Made by a program: the position numbers and the translations under genes
The notes under the pieces: generated by a model
Database searches by the model: none
What the model saw: only the letters and a program-made list of their open reading frames with translations
Told to the model about the DNA's origin: nothing
Part shown: piece after piece, positions 54,662 to 64,000 of the stretch
Position numbering within the stretch: position 1 is the stretch's first letter
Layout: every line of letters begins with the position of its first letter
From: Pseudomonadota bacterium
Lineage (GTDB): Bacteria > Pseudomonadota > Gammaproteobacteria > Burkholderiales > Burkholderiaceae_C
DNA length: 64,000 bases
Direction of reading: 5' to 3'
NCBI GenBank assembly: GCA_020161145.1
Contig: JAIUPQ010000003.1
Span: forward strand, 248,001 to 312,000

Positions 54662-55047
54662 CCTGCGACGCGCCTCGCCTCGCGCTCGAAGGCGTTGTCC
54701 CGGTACGGCCGGCCGCCGCGCAGCCCGGCCCAGAGGCTGGCCAGCGGATAGGCCAGCAGCAGCAGCACGCCCCAGCGCTCGAACTGGCGCACGTGCACGC
54801 GCTCGTGGGCCCGCCAGTGCGCCAGCTCGGCCCGGCTGGCGCCCACGATGACCTGGCCCAGCGTCAGCGCCGCAAACGGCAGCCACCGCCGCCAGCCCTT
54901 GGGCAGCGCCACCTCCAGCGTGCGGCCCACACGGTGCGCGCGCCCGCCCGCCAGCAGCCCCAGCGCCAGGCCCAGCAGCGAGGCCGGCGCGGCCCAGAGG
55001 CAGACCAGCACGGCGCGCAGCGGCCATCGGTTACGCTCAGCGGCCAT
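54655..55047 (-). CDS. Membrane protein with HExxH motif
   Basis: 130-aa protein with hydrophobic segments near residues 11-35 and 93-112, and AHWRAHERVHVRQFERWG between them. HERVH is a zinc-peptidase-like HExxH motif facing a hydrophobic helix. Such small proteins are common and uncharacterised in Burkholderiales. Its ATG overlaps the ATG of the divergent neighbour (sequence CATG), so at least one start may be misplaced. Confidence 0.65.
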   Translation of the reverse strand: MAAERNRWPLRAVLVCLWAAPASLLGLALGLLAGGRAHRVGRTLEVALPKGWRRWLPFAALTLGQVIVGASRAELAHWRAHERVHVRQFERWGVLLLLAYPLASLWAGLRGGRPYRDNAFEREARRVAGY

Positions 55048-55492
55048 GGATGCATACCTCGTGATCGGCAACCCCAACACCCGCAAGTCCTCGGTGCTGC
55101 GCAGCCTCAGCGGTTGTTTCAACCGCGGCGTGCGCGACATTCAACCGGTACAGGGCACGACACCGCTGCGGGTCTACGCGCGCGCCGTGGCACTGCAGAT
55201 GGGCGGCACCACACCGGCCGAGGCGGTGGCCGAGGTGGCCGCCAAGCGCTGCGACGCCGCGCTGCTGGCCTTGTGGCCCAGTGCCCACCCGCACGATGAG
55301 GCGGCCTATCCCGACGCCGCCACCTACCTGGCGCACTTTGCCGCCGCCGGCTGGCGCCTGCGCGCCATTGCCGTGCTGGGGCAGAACAGCGGTGGCCTGC
55401 GCGGTGCCAACGTGCGCCAGTTTGCCCAGGCCAGCACCCAACCCATCAACGTCACCGCGCAGGCGGTGCGCGGCTACTTCGGCTGGGTGTAG
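55046..55492 (+). CDS. Hypothetical protein with P-loop-like start
   Basis: 148-aa protein opening MDAYLVIGNPNTRKSSVLRSLSG, which resembles a Walker A loop but lacks the exact GxxxxGK[ST]. Repeating alpha/beta elements follow and it ends GYFGWV. It may be a small nucleotide-binding protein; I cannot assign a family. Its ATG shares three bases with that of the opposite gene. Confidence 0.6.
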   Translation: MDAYLVIGNPNTRKSSVLRSLSGCFNRGVRDIQPVQGTTPLRVYARAVALQMGGTTPAEAVAEVAAKRCDAALLALWPSAHPHDEAAYPDAATYLAHFAAAGWRLRAIAVLGQNSGGLRGANVRQFAQASTQPINVTAQAVRGYFGWV

Positions 55493-55519
55493 CGCCCCCG
55501 CCACCGCCCGGAAGCGCCC

Positions 55520-55957
55520 ATGCGATTTGCCGACCTGCACGCCGGCCAGACCCTGACCGCCGGCCCCTATGTGCTGGACGAGGCCGAGTTGCTGGCCTTT
55601 GCCCGCCAGTACGACCCGCAGTGGTTCCACACCGACCCCGAGGCCGCCGCACGCGGACGCTTCAAGGGCTTGATTGCCAGCGGCTGGCAGACCTGCGGCA
55701 TCGCCATGCGGCTGGCCACCGAGGCGCTGCTGGCCGGCTCCGAGTCGTTCGCCTCGCCCGGCATCGAGTACGCCCGCTGGCCCCACCCGGTGCGCGCGGG
55801 CGACGCGCTGACGCTGACGGCCACGCTGCTGGCGGTGCGCCGCGCCCGCTCGCGCGATGCGCTGGGGGTGCTCCGCTGGCGCTGGCAGTTGCACAACCAG
55901 ACGGGCACCGAGGTGCTGGACCTGACGGTGACCAGCCTGTTCGATCTCGACGCCTGA
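55520..55957 (+). CDS. MaoC-family dehydratase
   Basis: 145-aa hotdog-fold protein with the (R)-hydratase motif FARQYDPQWFHTDPEAA near residue 28, including the catalytic Asp and His positions, then FKGLIASGWQTCGIAMRL. Acts on acyl-CoA thioesters. It starts 27 bases after the previous gene and may be co-transcribed. The substrate is not predictable. Confidence 0.9.
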   Translation: MRFADLHAGQTLTAGPYVLDEAELLAFARQYDPQWFHTDPEAAARGRFKGLIASGWQTCGIAMRLATEALLAGSESFASPGIEYARWPHPVRAGDALTLTATLLAVRRARSRDALGVLRWRWQLHNQTGTEVLDLTVTSLFDLDA

Positions 55958-55964
55958 GTGCCCC

Positions 55965-56564
55965 TCAGGCATGGTCCAGCCACCCCAGGCTGCCTTGCCC
56001 GGCTTCGTCCAGCCGCTGGCGCAGTGGCGGCGCGGCCGAGGCCGGCACGGCAAACACCAGCTCCACCAGCGCGCCGTGGTGGGCCGCCAGCAGTGCGGCG
56101 CCTGCCGCTTCCAGCTCGCGCCGCACGCGGCCTTCCAGCGCATAGGGCAGCGTGCAGCGCAGGTGCAGCGTGGGCTCCAGCCGCACGCGCGGCGCCGCCA
56201 GCAGCGGCGTGGCCACGGCCTCGGTATAGGCCCGCACCAGCCCGCCCGCGCCCAGCTTGACGCCGCCAAAGTAGCGCACCACCGTGGCCAGCACGCCTTC
56301 AAGCCCCTGGTGGCGCAGCACGTCCAGCATGGGCCGCCCGGCCGTACCACCGGGCTCGCCGTCGTCCACCGCCGCACTGTGGCCACCCGCCAGCAAGGCC
56401 CAGCAGACGTGCGCCGCACCGGGGTGGGCGCTGCGCAGCGCGGCCACGCGCGCCACGGCGCCGGCGCGGTCGGCCATGGGCTCCACGCAGGCGATGAAGC
56501 GGCTTTTCTTGACCACGAGTTCGCCGTGGACGGCATGGGCCAGCGTGTCGGACATGGCCGGCAT
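55965..56564 (-). CDS. YigZ/IMPACT family protein
   Basis: 199-aa UPF0029 protein. The family block is KKSRFIACVEPM, then DDGEPGGTAGRPMLDVL and ATVVRYFGGVKLGAGGLVRAY. The C-terminal ferredoxin-like domain ends SLGWLDHA. The eukaryotic relative IMPACT regulates Gcn2; the bacterial role is unclear. An alternative ATG lies three codons further in. The start faces dapC across 15 bases. Confidence 0.9.
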   Translation of the reverse strand: MPAMSDTLAHAVHGELVVKKSRFIACVEPMADRAGAVARVAALRSAHPGAAHVCWALLAGGHSAAVDDGEPGGTAGRPMLDVLRHQGLEGVLATVVRYFGGVKLGAGGLVRAYTEAVATPLLAAPRVRLEPTLHLRCTLPYALEGRVRRELEAAGAALLAAHHGALVELVFAVPASAAPPLRQRLDEAGQGSLGWLDHA

Positions 56565-56579
56565 TGTCTAATCGGCGCC

Positions 56580-57788
56580 ATGAATCCGCTGCTGGCGCGC
56601 CTGCGCCCCTACCCGTTCGAGCGCTGGCGCGCACTGACCCAGGGCGTTGTGCCCAGCCCCCGGCACCGCCCCATCCACCTGGGCATAGGCGAGCCGCGCC
56701 ACGCGGCGCCGGCCGTGGTGGAAGAGGCCATCCGCAGCCACCTGGGCGGCCTCTCGGTCTACCCGGCCACCGCCGGTGAGCCCGCGCTGCGCCAGGCCTG
56801 TGCGGCCTGGGTGCAGCGGCGCTATGGCGTGGCGCTGGATGCGGCCACCGAGGTACTGCCCGTCAACGGCTCGCGCGAGGCGCTGTTTGCGCTGGCGCAG
56901 ACGGTGATCGACCCCACGCGGCCCGGCGGCGCGGTGGTGGTCTGCCCCAACCCGTTCTACCAAATCTACGAGGGCGCGGCGCTGCTGGCCGGCGCCGAGG
57001 CGGTGTTCGCCAACAGCGACCCGGCGCGCGGCTTTGCCTGTGACTGGGACGCCATCGCCGACGCCACCTGGGCGCGCACCCAGCTGCTCTACACCTGCTC
57101 GCCCGGCAACCCCACGGGTGCGGTGATGGGCCTGGCCGAGTGGCAGCGGCTGTTTGAGCTCAGCGACCGCCATGGCTTCGTCATCGCCAGCGACGAGTGC
57201 TACAGCGAGATCTACACCGGCGCCGAGCCGCCGCTGGGGGCGCTGGCTGCGGCGGCGCAGCTGGGGCGCGGGCGCGAGCGGCTGGTGGTGCTGACCAGCC
57301 TGTCCAAGCGCAGCAACGTGCCCGGCCTGCGCGCCGGCTTCGTGGCCGGCGACGCGGCGCTGATGCAGGCCTTCCTGCGCTACCGCACCTACCACGGCAG
57401 CGCCATGAGCCCGCTGGTGCAGGCGGCCAGCATCGCCGCCTGGGACGACGAGGCCCACGTGGTGGCCAACCGCGCGCTGTACCGCGAGAAATTTGCCGCA
57501 GTCACGCCGCTGCTGGCCGAGGTGTTGGACGTGCGCCCACCCGATGCCGGCTTTTATTTGTGGGCCAAAGTGCCGACAACCTGCTGGGGCGGAGACGACG
57601 TGGCCTTCGCCGTCCAGTTGCTCGCTCAATACAATTTGACGCTGCTGCCCGGCAGCCTGCTGGCCCGCGAGGCCCACGGCAGCAACCCGGGCGCCGGCCG
57701 CCTGCGGCTGGCGCTGGTGGCGCCGCTTGCAGACTGCGTCGAAGCCGCCCACCGCATCCGCCAACTCATCGCCAAGCCCACACCATGA
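56580..57788 (+). CDS. dapC: Succinyldiaminopimelate transaminase
   Basis: PLP aminotransferase of 402 aa in the succinylase branch of lysine/diaminopimelate synthesis. It has [12 protein letters not shown] at the N-terminus, CSPGNPTG and the PLP Lys in [15 protein letters not shown] near residue 240. Its stop overlaps dapD (ATGA), and dapE lies two genes on, which supports dapC over other class I aminotransferases. Confidence 0.94.
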   Translation: MNPLLARLRPYPFERWRALTQGVVPSPRHRPIHLGIGEPRHAAPAVVEEAIRSHLGGLSVYPATAGEPALRQACAAWVQRRYGVALDAATEVLPVNGSREALFALAQTVIDPTRPGGAVVVCPNPFYQIYEGAALLAGAEAVFANSDPARGFACDWDAIADATWARTQLLYTCSPGNPTGAVMGLAEWQRLFELSDRHGFVIASDECYSEIYTGAEPPLGALAAAAQLGRGRERLVVLTSLSKRSNVPGLRAGFVAGDAALMQAFLRYRTYHGSAMSPLVQAASIAAWDDEAHVVANRALYREKFAAVTPLLAEVLDVRPPDAGFYLWAKVPTTCWGGDDVAFAVQLLAQYNLTLLPGSLLAREAHGSNPGAGRLRLALVAPLADCVEAAHRIRQLIAKPTP

Positions 57789-58609
57789 CCGACCAAGACC
57801 TTGCCCGTGCCATCGACGCCGCCTGGGAGCGCCGCGCCGAACTCACCCCCCAGACCCAGGGCGAGGCGCGCGACGCCGTGCGCGAGGCGCTGGCCGCGCT
57901 CAACAGCGGCCGCCTGCGCGTGGCCACCCGCGAGGCCGTGGGCCAGTGGACGACGCACCAGTGGCTCAAGAAAGCCGTGCTGCTGTCGTTCCGGCTGGAA
58001 GACAACCAGGCCGTGCGCGCAGGCGATCTGGCCTTCTACGACAAGGTGGCCACGCGCTTTGGCAGCATGAGCGATGCCGAACTGGCCGCCAGCGGCGTGC
58101 GCGTGGTGCCGCCGGCCATGGCGCGCTACGGCAGCCACGTGGCGCCGGGCGCCATCCTGATGCCCAGCTACGTCAACATCGGCGCCCACGTGGGCGCCGG
58201 CACCATGGTGGACACCTGGGCCACCGTGGGCTCGTGTGCGCAGATCGGCGCCAACGTCCACCTCTCGGGCGGCGTGGGCATCGGCGGCGTGCTGGAGCCG
58301 CTGCAGGCCGGCCCCACCATCATCGAGGACAACTGCTTCATCGGCGCGCGCTCCGAGGTGGTGGAAGGCGTGGTGGTGGAAGAGAATTCGGTCATCAGCA
58401 TGGGCGTCTTCATCGGCCAGAGCACCAAGATCTACGACCGCGCCACCGGCGAGATCCACTACGGCCGCGTGCCCGCCGGCTCGGTGGTGGTGGCCGGCTC
58501 GCTGCCGGCCAAGGACGGCAGCCACAGCCTGACCTGCGCCGTCATCGTCAAGCGCGTCACCGCCTCCACCCGCGCCAAGACGGCCATCAACGATCTGCTG
58601 CGGGACTGA
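57785..58609 (+). CDS. dapD: Tetrahydrodipicolinate N-succinyltransferase
   Basis: 274-aa enzyme that succinylates tetrahydrodipicolinate using succinyl-CoA. The left-handed beta-helix is seen in repeats such as [25 protein letters not shown]. Its conserved [15 protein letters not shown] and [16 protein letters not shown] loops are present. It is followed by a 154-base gap with palindromic repeats, then pilU. Confidence 0.97.
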   Translation: MTDQDLARAIDAAWERRAELTPQTQGEARDAVREALAALNSGRLRVATREAVGQWTTHQWLKKAVLLSFRLEDNQAVRAGDLAFYDKVATRFGSMSDAELAASGVRVVPPAMARYGSHVAPGAILMPSYVNIGAHVGAGTMVDTWATVGSCAQIGANVHLSGGVGIGGVLEPLQAGPTIIEDNCFIGARSEVVEGVVVEENSVISMGVFIGQSTKIYDRATGEIHYGRVPAGSVVVAGSLPAKDGSHSLTCAVIVKRVTASTRAKTAINDLLRD

Positions 58610-58617
58610 TGTCGCCC

Positions 58618-58700
58618 ACCCCCTACCGGCTGCGCCGGCCCCTTCGAGGGGGCCGAGTGGGACGGCCAGTGGCCCGGCAAAGCCGGATCCACGGCAGTCG
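58618..58700. repeat. REP-like palindromic element after dapD
   Basis: Nested inverted repeats: CCGGC-TGC-GCCGG, then CGGCCCC with GGGGCCG around a short TTCGA loop, then further GC-rich palindromes to a GGATCC. The pattern (CCCCCTACCGGCTGCGCCGG...) is like repeats scattered between genes in Comamonadaceae. It could act as a terminator or mRNA stabiliser between dapD and pilU. It has no T-run. Confidence 0.6.
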
Positions 58701-58763
58701 CCAGGTTCAGCCAATTCGTGCAAATGGGTGCGCGCACCGCGCAGAGAAAGGACTGAGTACGGC

Positions 58764-61069
<2,306 letters not shown>

Positions 61070-61083
61070 GCGACGCAGCCACC

Positions 61084-61248
61084 ATGCCCATCACGCTCTA
61101 CGACGCCCGGGGTTCCAATGGCGGCGAGCGTGTGCGCTGGGCACTCCAGTTCAAGGGCGTGGCCTATACCCGCATCGACATCGAGGCACCCCATGATCGG
61201 GCGCACTTGGGCCGCATCAGCCCATTTGGCCGGGTGCCCGTAGGATGA
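61084..61248 (+). pseudogene. Truncated glutathione S-transferase
   Basis: 54-codon frame giving only the first half of a GST thioredoxin-like domain: MPITLYDARGSNGGERVRWAL through SPFGRVPVG, the cis-Pro region, then a stop. The helical domain is missing. It lies between dapE and an antitoxin-like gene and is probably a deletion remnant. Confidence 0.75.
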
Positions 61249-61254
61249 GAGCCC

Positions 61255-61476
61255 ATGAAGCGCATCACCTTCACCGCCGACGAGGCCTTGATAGCCGCCG
61301 CCCGTGAGCGGGCACGGGCCGGGCACACCACGCTGGGCGATGCGTGTCGCCGCTGGTTGGCCGACTGCGTGCAGGACGATGCCCGTTTGCAGCTTTACGA
61401 CGCCACGATGCCCCGGTTGCGTGGCCGCCTCAAGGTCGGCCGCAAGCTGACGCGGGACGAAATGAACCAGCGTTGA
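61255..61476 (+). CDS. Orphan antitoxin-like protein
   Basis: 73-aa protein (MKRITFTADEALIAAARERARAG, then LGDACRRWLADCV) with the beta-strand plus two-helix layout of ribbon-helix-helix antitoxins of the VapB type. The expected PIN-domain toxin does not follow; a GNAT gene starts 10 bases later. Either the toxin was lost, or this is a solitary regulator. Confidence 0.6.
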   Translation: MKRITFTADEALIAAARERARAGHTTLGDACRRWLADCVQDDARLQLYDATMPRLRGRLKVGRKLTRDEMNQR

Positions 61477-61485
61477 CCGCAACCC

Positions 61486-62145
61486 ATGACACCTCAACCG
61501 CCAGCCGGCGTGCGCATCGTCCGCGTCACCGACCGATTCCCCGAGCCCGCGTTCTCGGATCTGCAGCGCCAGGTTTTCGCCGCGCTGCAACAGCCCTCTG
61601 AGGCGTGGGCGCAGACCCTGGCCACCGAGTCGCAACCCGAGCCTGCGCCGGCCCTGGCCAACCAGCCGCCCATGGTGCGCTTTGGCGCTTATGAGCGCCC
61701 CCAAACCTGCCGCTGCGCGTCAGGCCCCCCGAGGGGGTCAAGCAAACTCGGGAGCGGCCCGTCGCTTGCTTGGGAAGGCGACACGCTGGTGGGCTGGTCG
61801 TGCGGCTGGTTCGAGCGGGGCCGCACCTATTACATGGCCAACAGCGGCGTGCGGCCCAGCCACCAACGCCAGGGCATCTACAGCGCCCTGCTGAACCAGG
61901 TGCTGGCATTCGCGCGCGACAGCGGCGCGGTGCTGGTGCGCTCACAGCATTCGGTGCTGAACAACACCGTGCTGATCGCCAAGCTGGCGCACGGATTCCA
62001 CATCTCGGGCCTGTCCCAATCGGCCCAGATGGGTTTGCTGGTGGAGCTGACCTGCCACCTTTCGGCGCCACGCGAGCGGCTGTATGCCCAGCGGTGCCTG
62101 CCGTATGCAGAGCGCGAAGTGGGCAAACCGCCGCCACTGCCGTGA
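61486..62145 (+). CDS. GNAT-family acetyltransferase
   Basis: 219-aa acetyltransferase. The acetyl-CoA motif is NSGVRPSHQRQGIYSALLNQVLAFA near residue 125, and HSVLNNTVLIAKLAHGF follows. A block of about 26 residues near 70-95 (RPQTCRCASGPPRGS...) is encoded by an in-frame REP-like palindromic element and looks foreign to the fold. The gene may still be functional if the insert falls in a loop. The substrate is unknown. Confidence 0.75.
   Translation: MTPQPPAGVRIVRVTDRFPEPAFSDLQRQVFAALQQPSEAWAQTLATESQPEPAPALANQPPMVRFGAYERPQTCRCASGPPRGSSKLGSGPSLAWEGDTLVGWSCGWFERGRTYYMANSGVRPSHQRQGIYSALLNQVLAFARDSGAVLVRSQHSVLNNTVLIAKLAHGFHISGLSQSAQMGLLVELTCHLSAPRERLYAQRCLPYAEREVGKPPPLP
61703..61772. repeat. 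REP-like element inside GNAT coding sequence
   Basis: Contains CCCCC-CGA-GGGGG and an outer CAAGCAA / TTGCTTG inverted repeat. The sequence (AAACCTGCCGCTGCGCGTCAGG...) resembles an intergenic repeat I recall from Comamonadaceae genomes. Its length keeps the reading frame open, adding about 25 codons rich in Pro, Gly, Ser and Cys. Confidence 0.6.
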
Positions 62146-62180
62146 GGCGGCCCGCGCCCGGTTGATCACGCCACGGGTGG

Positions 62181-64000
62181 TCAATCCTGCCGCGCCAGGT
62201 GATGCCACAGAAAGGCGTAGGTATCCGCGTTCTCGTCGAGTTGCTGCTCGCGGGTGTCGCCGATGCCGTGCCCTGAGGCAAGGTTCAGCCGCAGCAGCAC
62301 CGGTGCGTCACCCTGACGTGCCGCCAGCAACCGGGCCGCGAATTTGAGGCTGTGCCAGACCGCCACGCGGGTGTCGTTGACGCCATGTGGCAGCAGCACC
62401 GGCGGGTAGTGGGTGCCGTCCTGCACATGCGCGTAGGGGCTCATGGCCAGCAGCCCCTTGAAACCCTCTTCGGTGCGCACCGAGCCGTACTCGGGCACGT
62501 TGCCCGGCCCGTTGGGATCGGCCTCGTTGCGCAGCATGTCGTGCACGCCCACGGCCGCCACCACGGCGCCAAACAGGTCGGGACGTGCCGTCAGCACACG
62601 GCCAGCCAGCATGCCACCCGCGCTGCGACCACTGAAGCCCAGTTGCCTGGGGTTGGTCCAGCCCGCGTCCACCAGGTACTCCGCGCAGGCGATGACATCC
62701 AGCCAGGTGTTGACCTTGTGGCTGCCCTTGCCGGCCAGATACCAGTCGTTGCCAAACACGCCGCTGCCACGCGGGTTGGCAAAGGCCAGCACGCCGCCTC
62801 GCTCCAGCCAGGCCAGGCGCTCGCGGCGGTAGTTGGGCTCGATGGTGCTGCCGTAAGCGGCATAGGCCGTCAACCACACCGGACGGCGGCCATCGCGCCG
62901 CAGGTCGGCACGGTGGACGATGCTCAGGGGCACCAGCGCACCGTCGTGGCTGCGCACCATCACCTCGGTGGCTTTCAGGCCCATGGGCGTATCGCCGGTT
63001 GCCAGCAAGGGCAGGCTCAGGTCACGCACCTTGCCATCAGGCAACACGTGCAGGTAACGCTGGCCTTGCGTCCAGCCTTGCAGGCCGATCACCAGTCCGT
63101 CCTGCTGCACCGTGGACGCATCGCGCCCCCAGCCAAAGTCCACCGTCACCTGTCCAGCCAAGGGCAGCGGCTGGGCCTCGAACGCCGCATCGTCCTGATA
63201 GGGCCGGCGCAGCAGCACGTTGACGTTGCCCTCGCGGGCCAGCACCCACAGAGCGTCCCGGGTAGCGATCACTCGCTGCACCACCCGCCCGGAGGCCGCC
63301 AGCACCACGCGGGGCGGCTGCGCAGGCTGTGTCAGGTCGTAGGCCAGCACCTGCTGGCGCGGCGCCCCCTTGTGGCTGACTGCGTACAGCGTCATGCCGC
63401 GCACAGCGTAGTCCACAACGCCGTCGGCCACGCCCACCACCGGTGTCCAGCGCATGCCGGGGTCGCGCACCTGCGACCAGGGGCCGGTGTAGAGCACCAC
63501 CTCCTTGGCCACCCCATTGCCCACCAGCACCAGCGCCTGCTCGGTGTTCGGGATCCGCCGAACCAGCACGTCACCGTCCCGCCCCGGGTTCAGCCCGGGC
63601 CAGTCGCGGCCGGGTAGTTGCTCCACCTTGGCGGGCTCGTCGGCGGTGGGCAAGGTGATGAGCGTCAGTTCACTGTCGCGGTACTTGTCCAGGGCCGTGC
63701 GACCTGGCCCCGGGGCCTGCAGCCGCTGCATGGCGAACTGGGTCTCGCTCTGCCAGCTGGGCATGCCGGCGCGCGGCAGCGGCCCCAGGACGGTGCGCCC
63801 CGAGGCCACGTCCAGCACGTACAGATGGGTGTCCTCCGAGCCCGCCGCCGAAACCAGCACACCCACGTGTGTGGCCTGAGGTGAGGCGCTGAACTGGTTG
63901 ACGGCCTGGGGTTGGCCCGGTTTGGCACCGGGCAGGCCGACCGCCATGGGGTCAAAGACCATCCGCTCGCCACGGCCGCCCGGTGCACGCCACATCAGCT
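62181..64000 (-). CDS. Prolyl-oligopeptidase-family serine peptidase (5' end outside window)
   Basis: S9-family peptidase; 606 codons are visible and the frame is open to the window edge. The N-terminal part is the beta-propeller. The hydrolase domain has GSGVFGNDWYLAGKG, the nucleophile in GFSGRSAGGML, the acid in HGVNDTRV and the His in SGHGIGD near the C-terminus. It cleaves peptides after Pro or similar residues. The location (periplasm or cytoplasm) cannot be judged without the missing N-terminus. Confidence 0.92.
   Translation of the reverse strand, partial: LMWRAPGGRGERMVFDPMAVGLPGAKPGQPQAVNQFSASPQATHVGVLVSAAGSEDTHLYVLDVASGRTVLGPLPRAGMPSWQSETQFAMQRLQAPGPGRTALDKYRDSELTLITLPTADEPAKVEQLPGRDWPGLNPGRDGDVLVRRIPNTEQALVLVGNGVAKEVVLYTGPWSQVRDPGMRWTPVVGVADGVVDYAVRGMTLYAVSHKGAPRQQVLAYDLTQPAQPPRVVLAASGRVVQRVIATRDALWVLAREGNVNVLLRRPYQDDAAFEAQPLPLAGQVTVDFGWGRDASTVQQDGLVIGLQGWTQGQRYLHVLPDGKVRDLSLPLLATGDTPMGLKATEVMVRSHDGALVPLSIVHRADLRRDGRRPVWLTAYAAYGSTIEPNYRRERLAWLERGGVLAFANPRGSGVFGNDWYLAGKGSHKVNTWLDVIACAEYLVDAGWTNPRQLGFSGRSAGGMLAGRVLTARPDLFGAVVAAVGVHDMLRNEADPNGPGNVPEYGSVRTEEGFKGLLAMSPYAHVQDGTHYPPVLLPHGVNDTRVAVWHSLKFAARLLAARQGDAPVLLRLNLASGHGIGDTREQQLDENADTYAFLWHHLARQD

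Noticed and set aside
54655-55047. HExxH membrane protein considered as another toxin
   Set aside because: It is in a housekeeping setting with normal base composition, no Rhs core, no CxC tail and no immunity-like partner.

Overview
The window is GC-rich, densely packed bacterial DNA. Gene content and order point to a flagellated, type IV-piliated betaproteobacterium of the order Burkholderiales, probably family Comamonadaceae. The supporting features are a MaoC-Pta fusion beside ackA, the dapC-dapD-pilU-dapE run, a NodT-type efflux lipoprotein, flgG-flgL and lutABC. The genus cannot be fixed from sequence alone. I found no rRNA, tRNA or CRISPR array.

Layout: 0-4.7 kb holds the end of a catalase gene, then a TonB-dependent receptor behind a Fur-like box and a PepSY membrane protein (iron uptake). 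4.8-7.5 kb has divergent icd and aceA around a perfect 16-bp palindrome, at the TCA/glyoxylate branch point. 7.5-14.5 kb has a diguanylate cyclase, an HSL-type hydrolase, a Ca2+/Na+ antiporter, an NRDE protein, ygfZ, mltG and tmk. The usual tmk neighbour holB is absent.

14.5-21.8 kb is the accessory centrepiece. It is a one-strand train of orphan Rhs tips, each a copy of the conserved Rhs core end followed by a different C-terminal toxin domain and then a small, tightly coupled candidate immunity gene. The toxins include a JAMM/DUF4329 domain with an NTF2-fold immunity protein, a glycine-rich domain with small membrane proteins, an M15 peptidase with a secreted immunity protein, and an HExxH metallopeptidase-like domain with a three-helix membrane protein. 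A fifth, short tail has a membrane immunity candidate. The train ends in a Vat-family (streptogramin A) acetyltransferase gene placed like one more cargo gene. Next to it lies a probable fliR 3' remnant carrying a hexanucleotide repeat.

22.3-32.5 kb has ackA and the MaoC-Pta fusion, then an export system (NodT, two ABC permeases, a double ATPase, an HlyD adaptor) divergent from a CecR-like TetR regulator, resembling the E. coli ybhGFSR/cecR set. 32.6-40.5 kb is flgG-H-I-J-K-L followed by an HDOD protein; flgB-F are not upstream. 40.5-42.3 kb has an M15 peptidase and a lipoprotein. 42.4-44.84 kb is a gene graveyard: a GNAT fragment, DUF2277, a TfoX-C gene with an early stop, an IS3 orfA fragment, immunity-like scraps including a broken DUF4265 gene, and an Rhs core fragment in the opposite orientation ending against lutC.

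44.8-64 kb is mostly housekeeping: lutABC, an AEC transporter, a YchJ-like protein, a multi-PAS HisKA_2 kinase with an ANTAR regulator, small enzymes, dapC-dapD-pilU-dapE, a clipped GST, an orphan antitoxin-like gene, a GNAT gene containing an in-frame palindromic repeat, and an S9 peptidase cut by the window edge.
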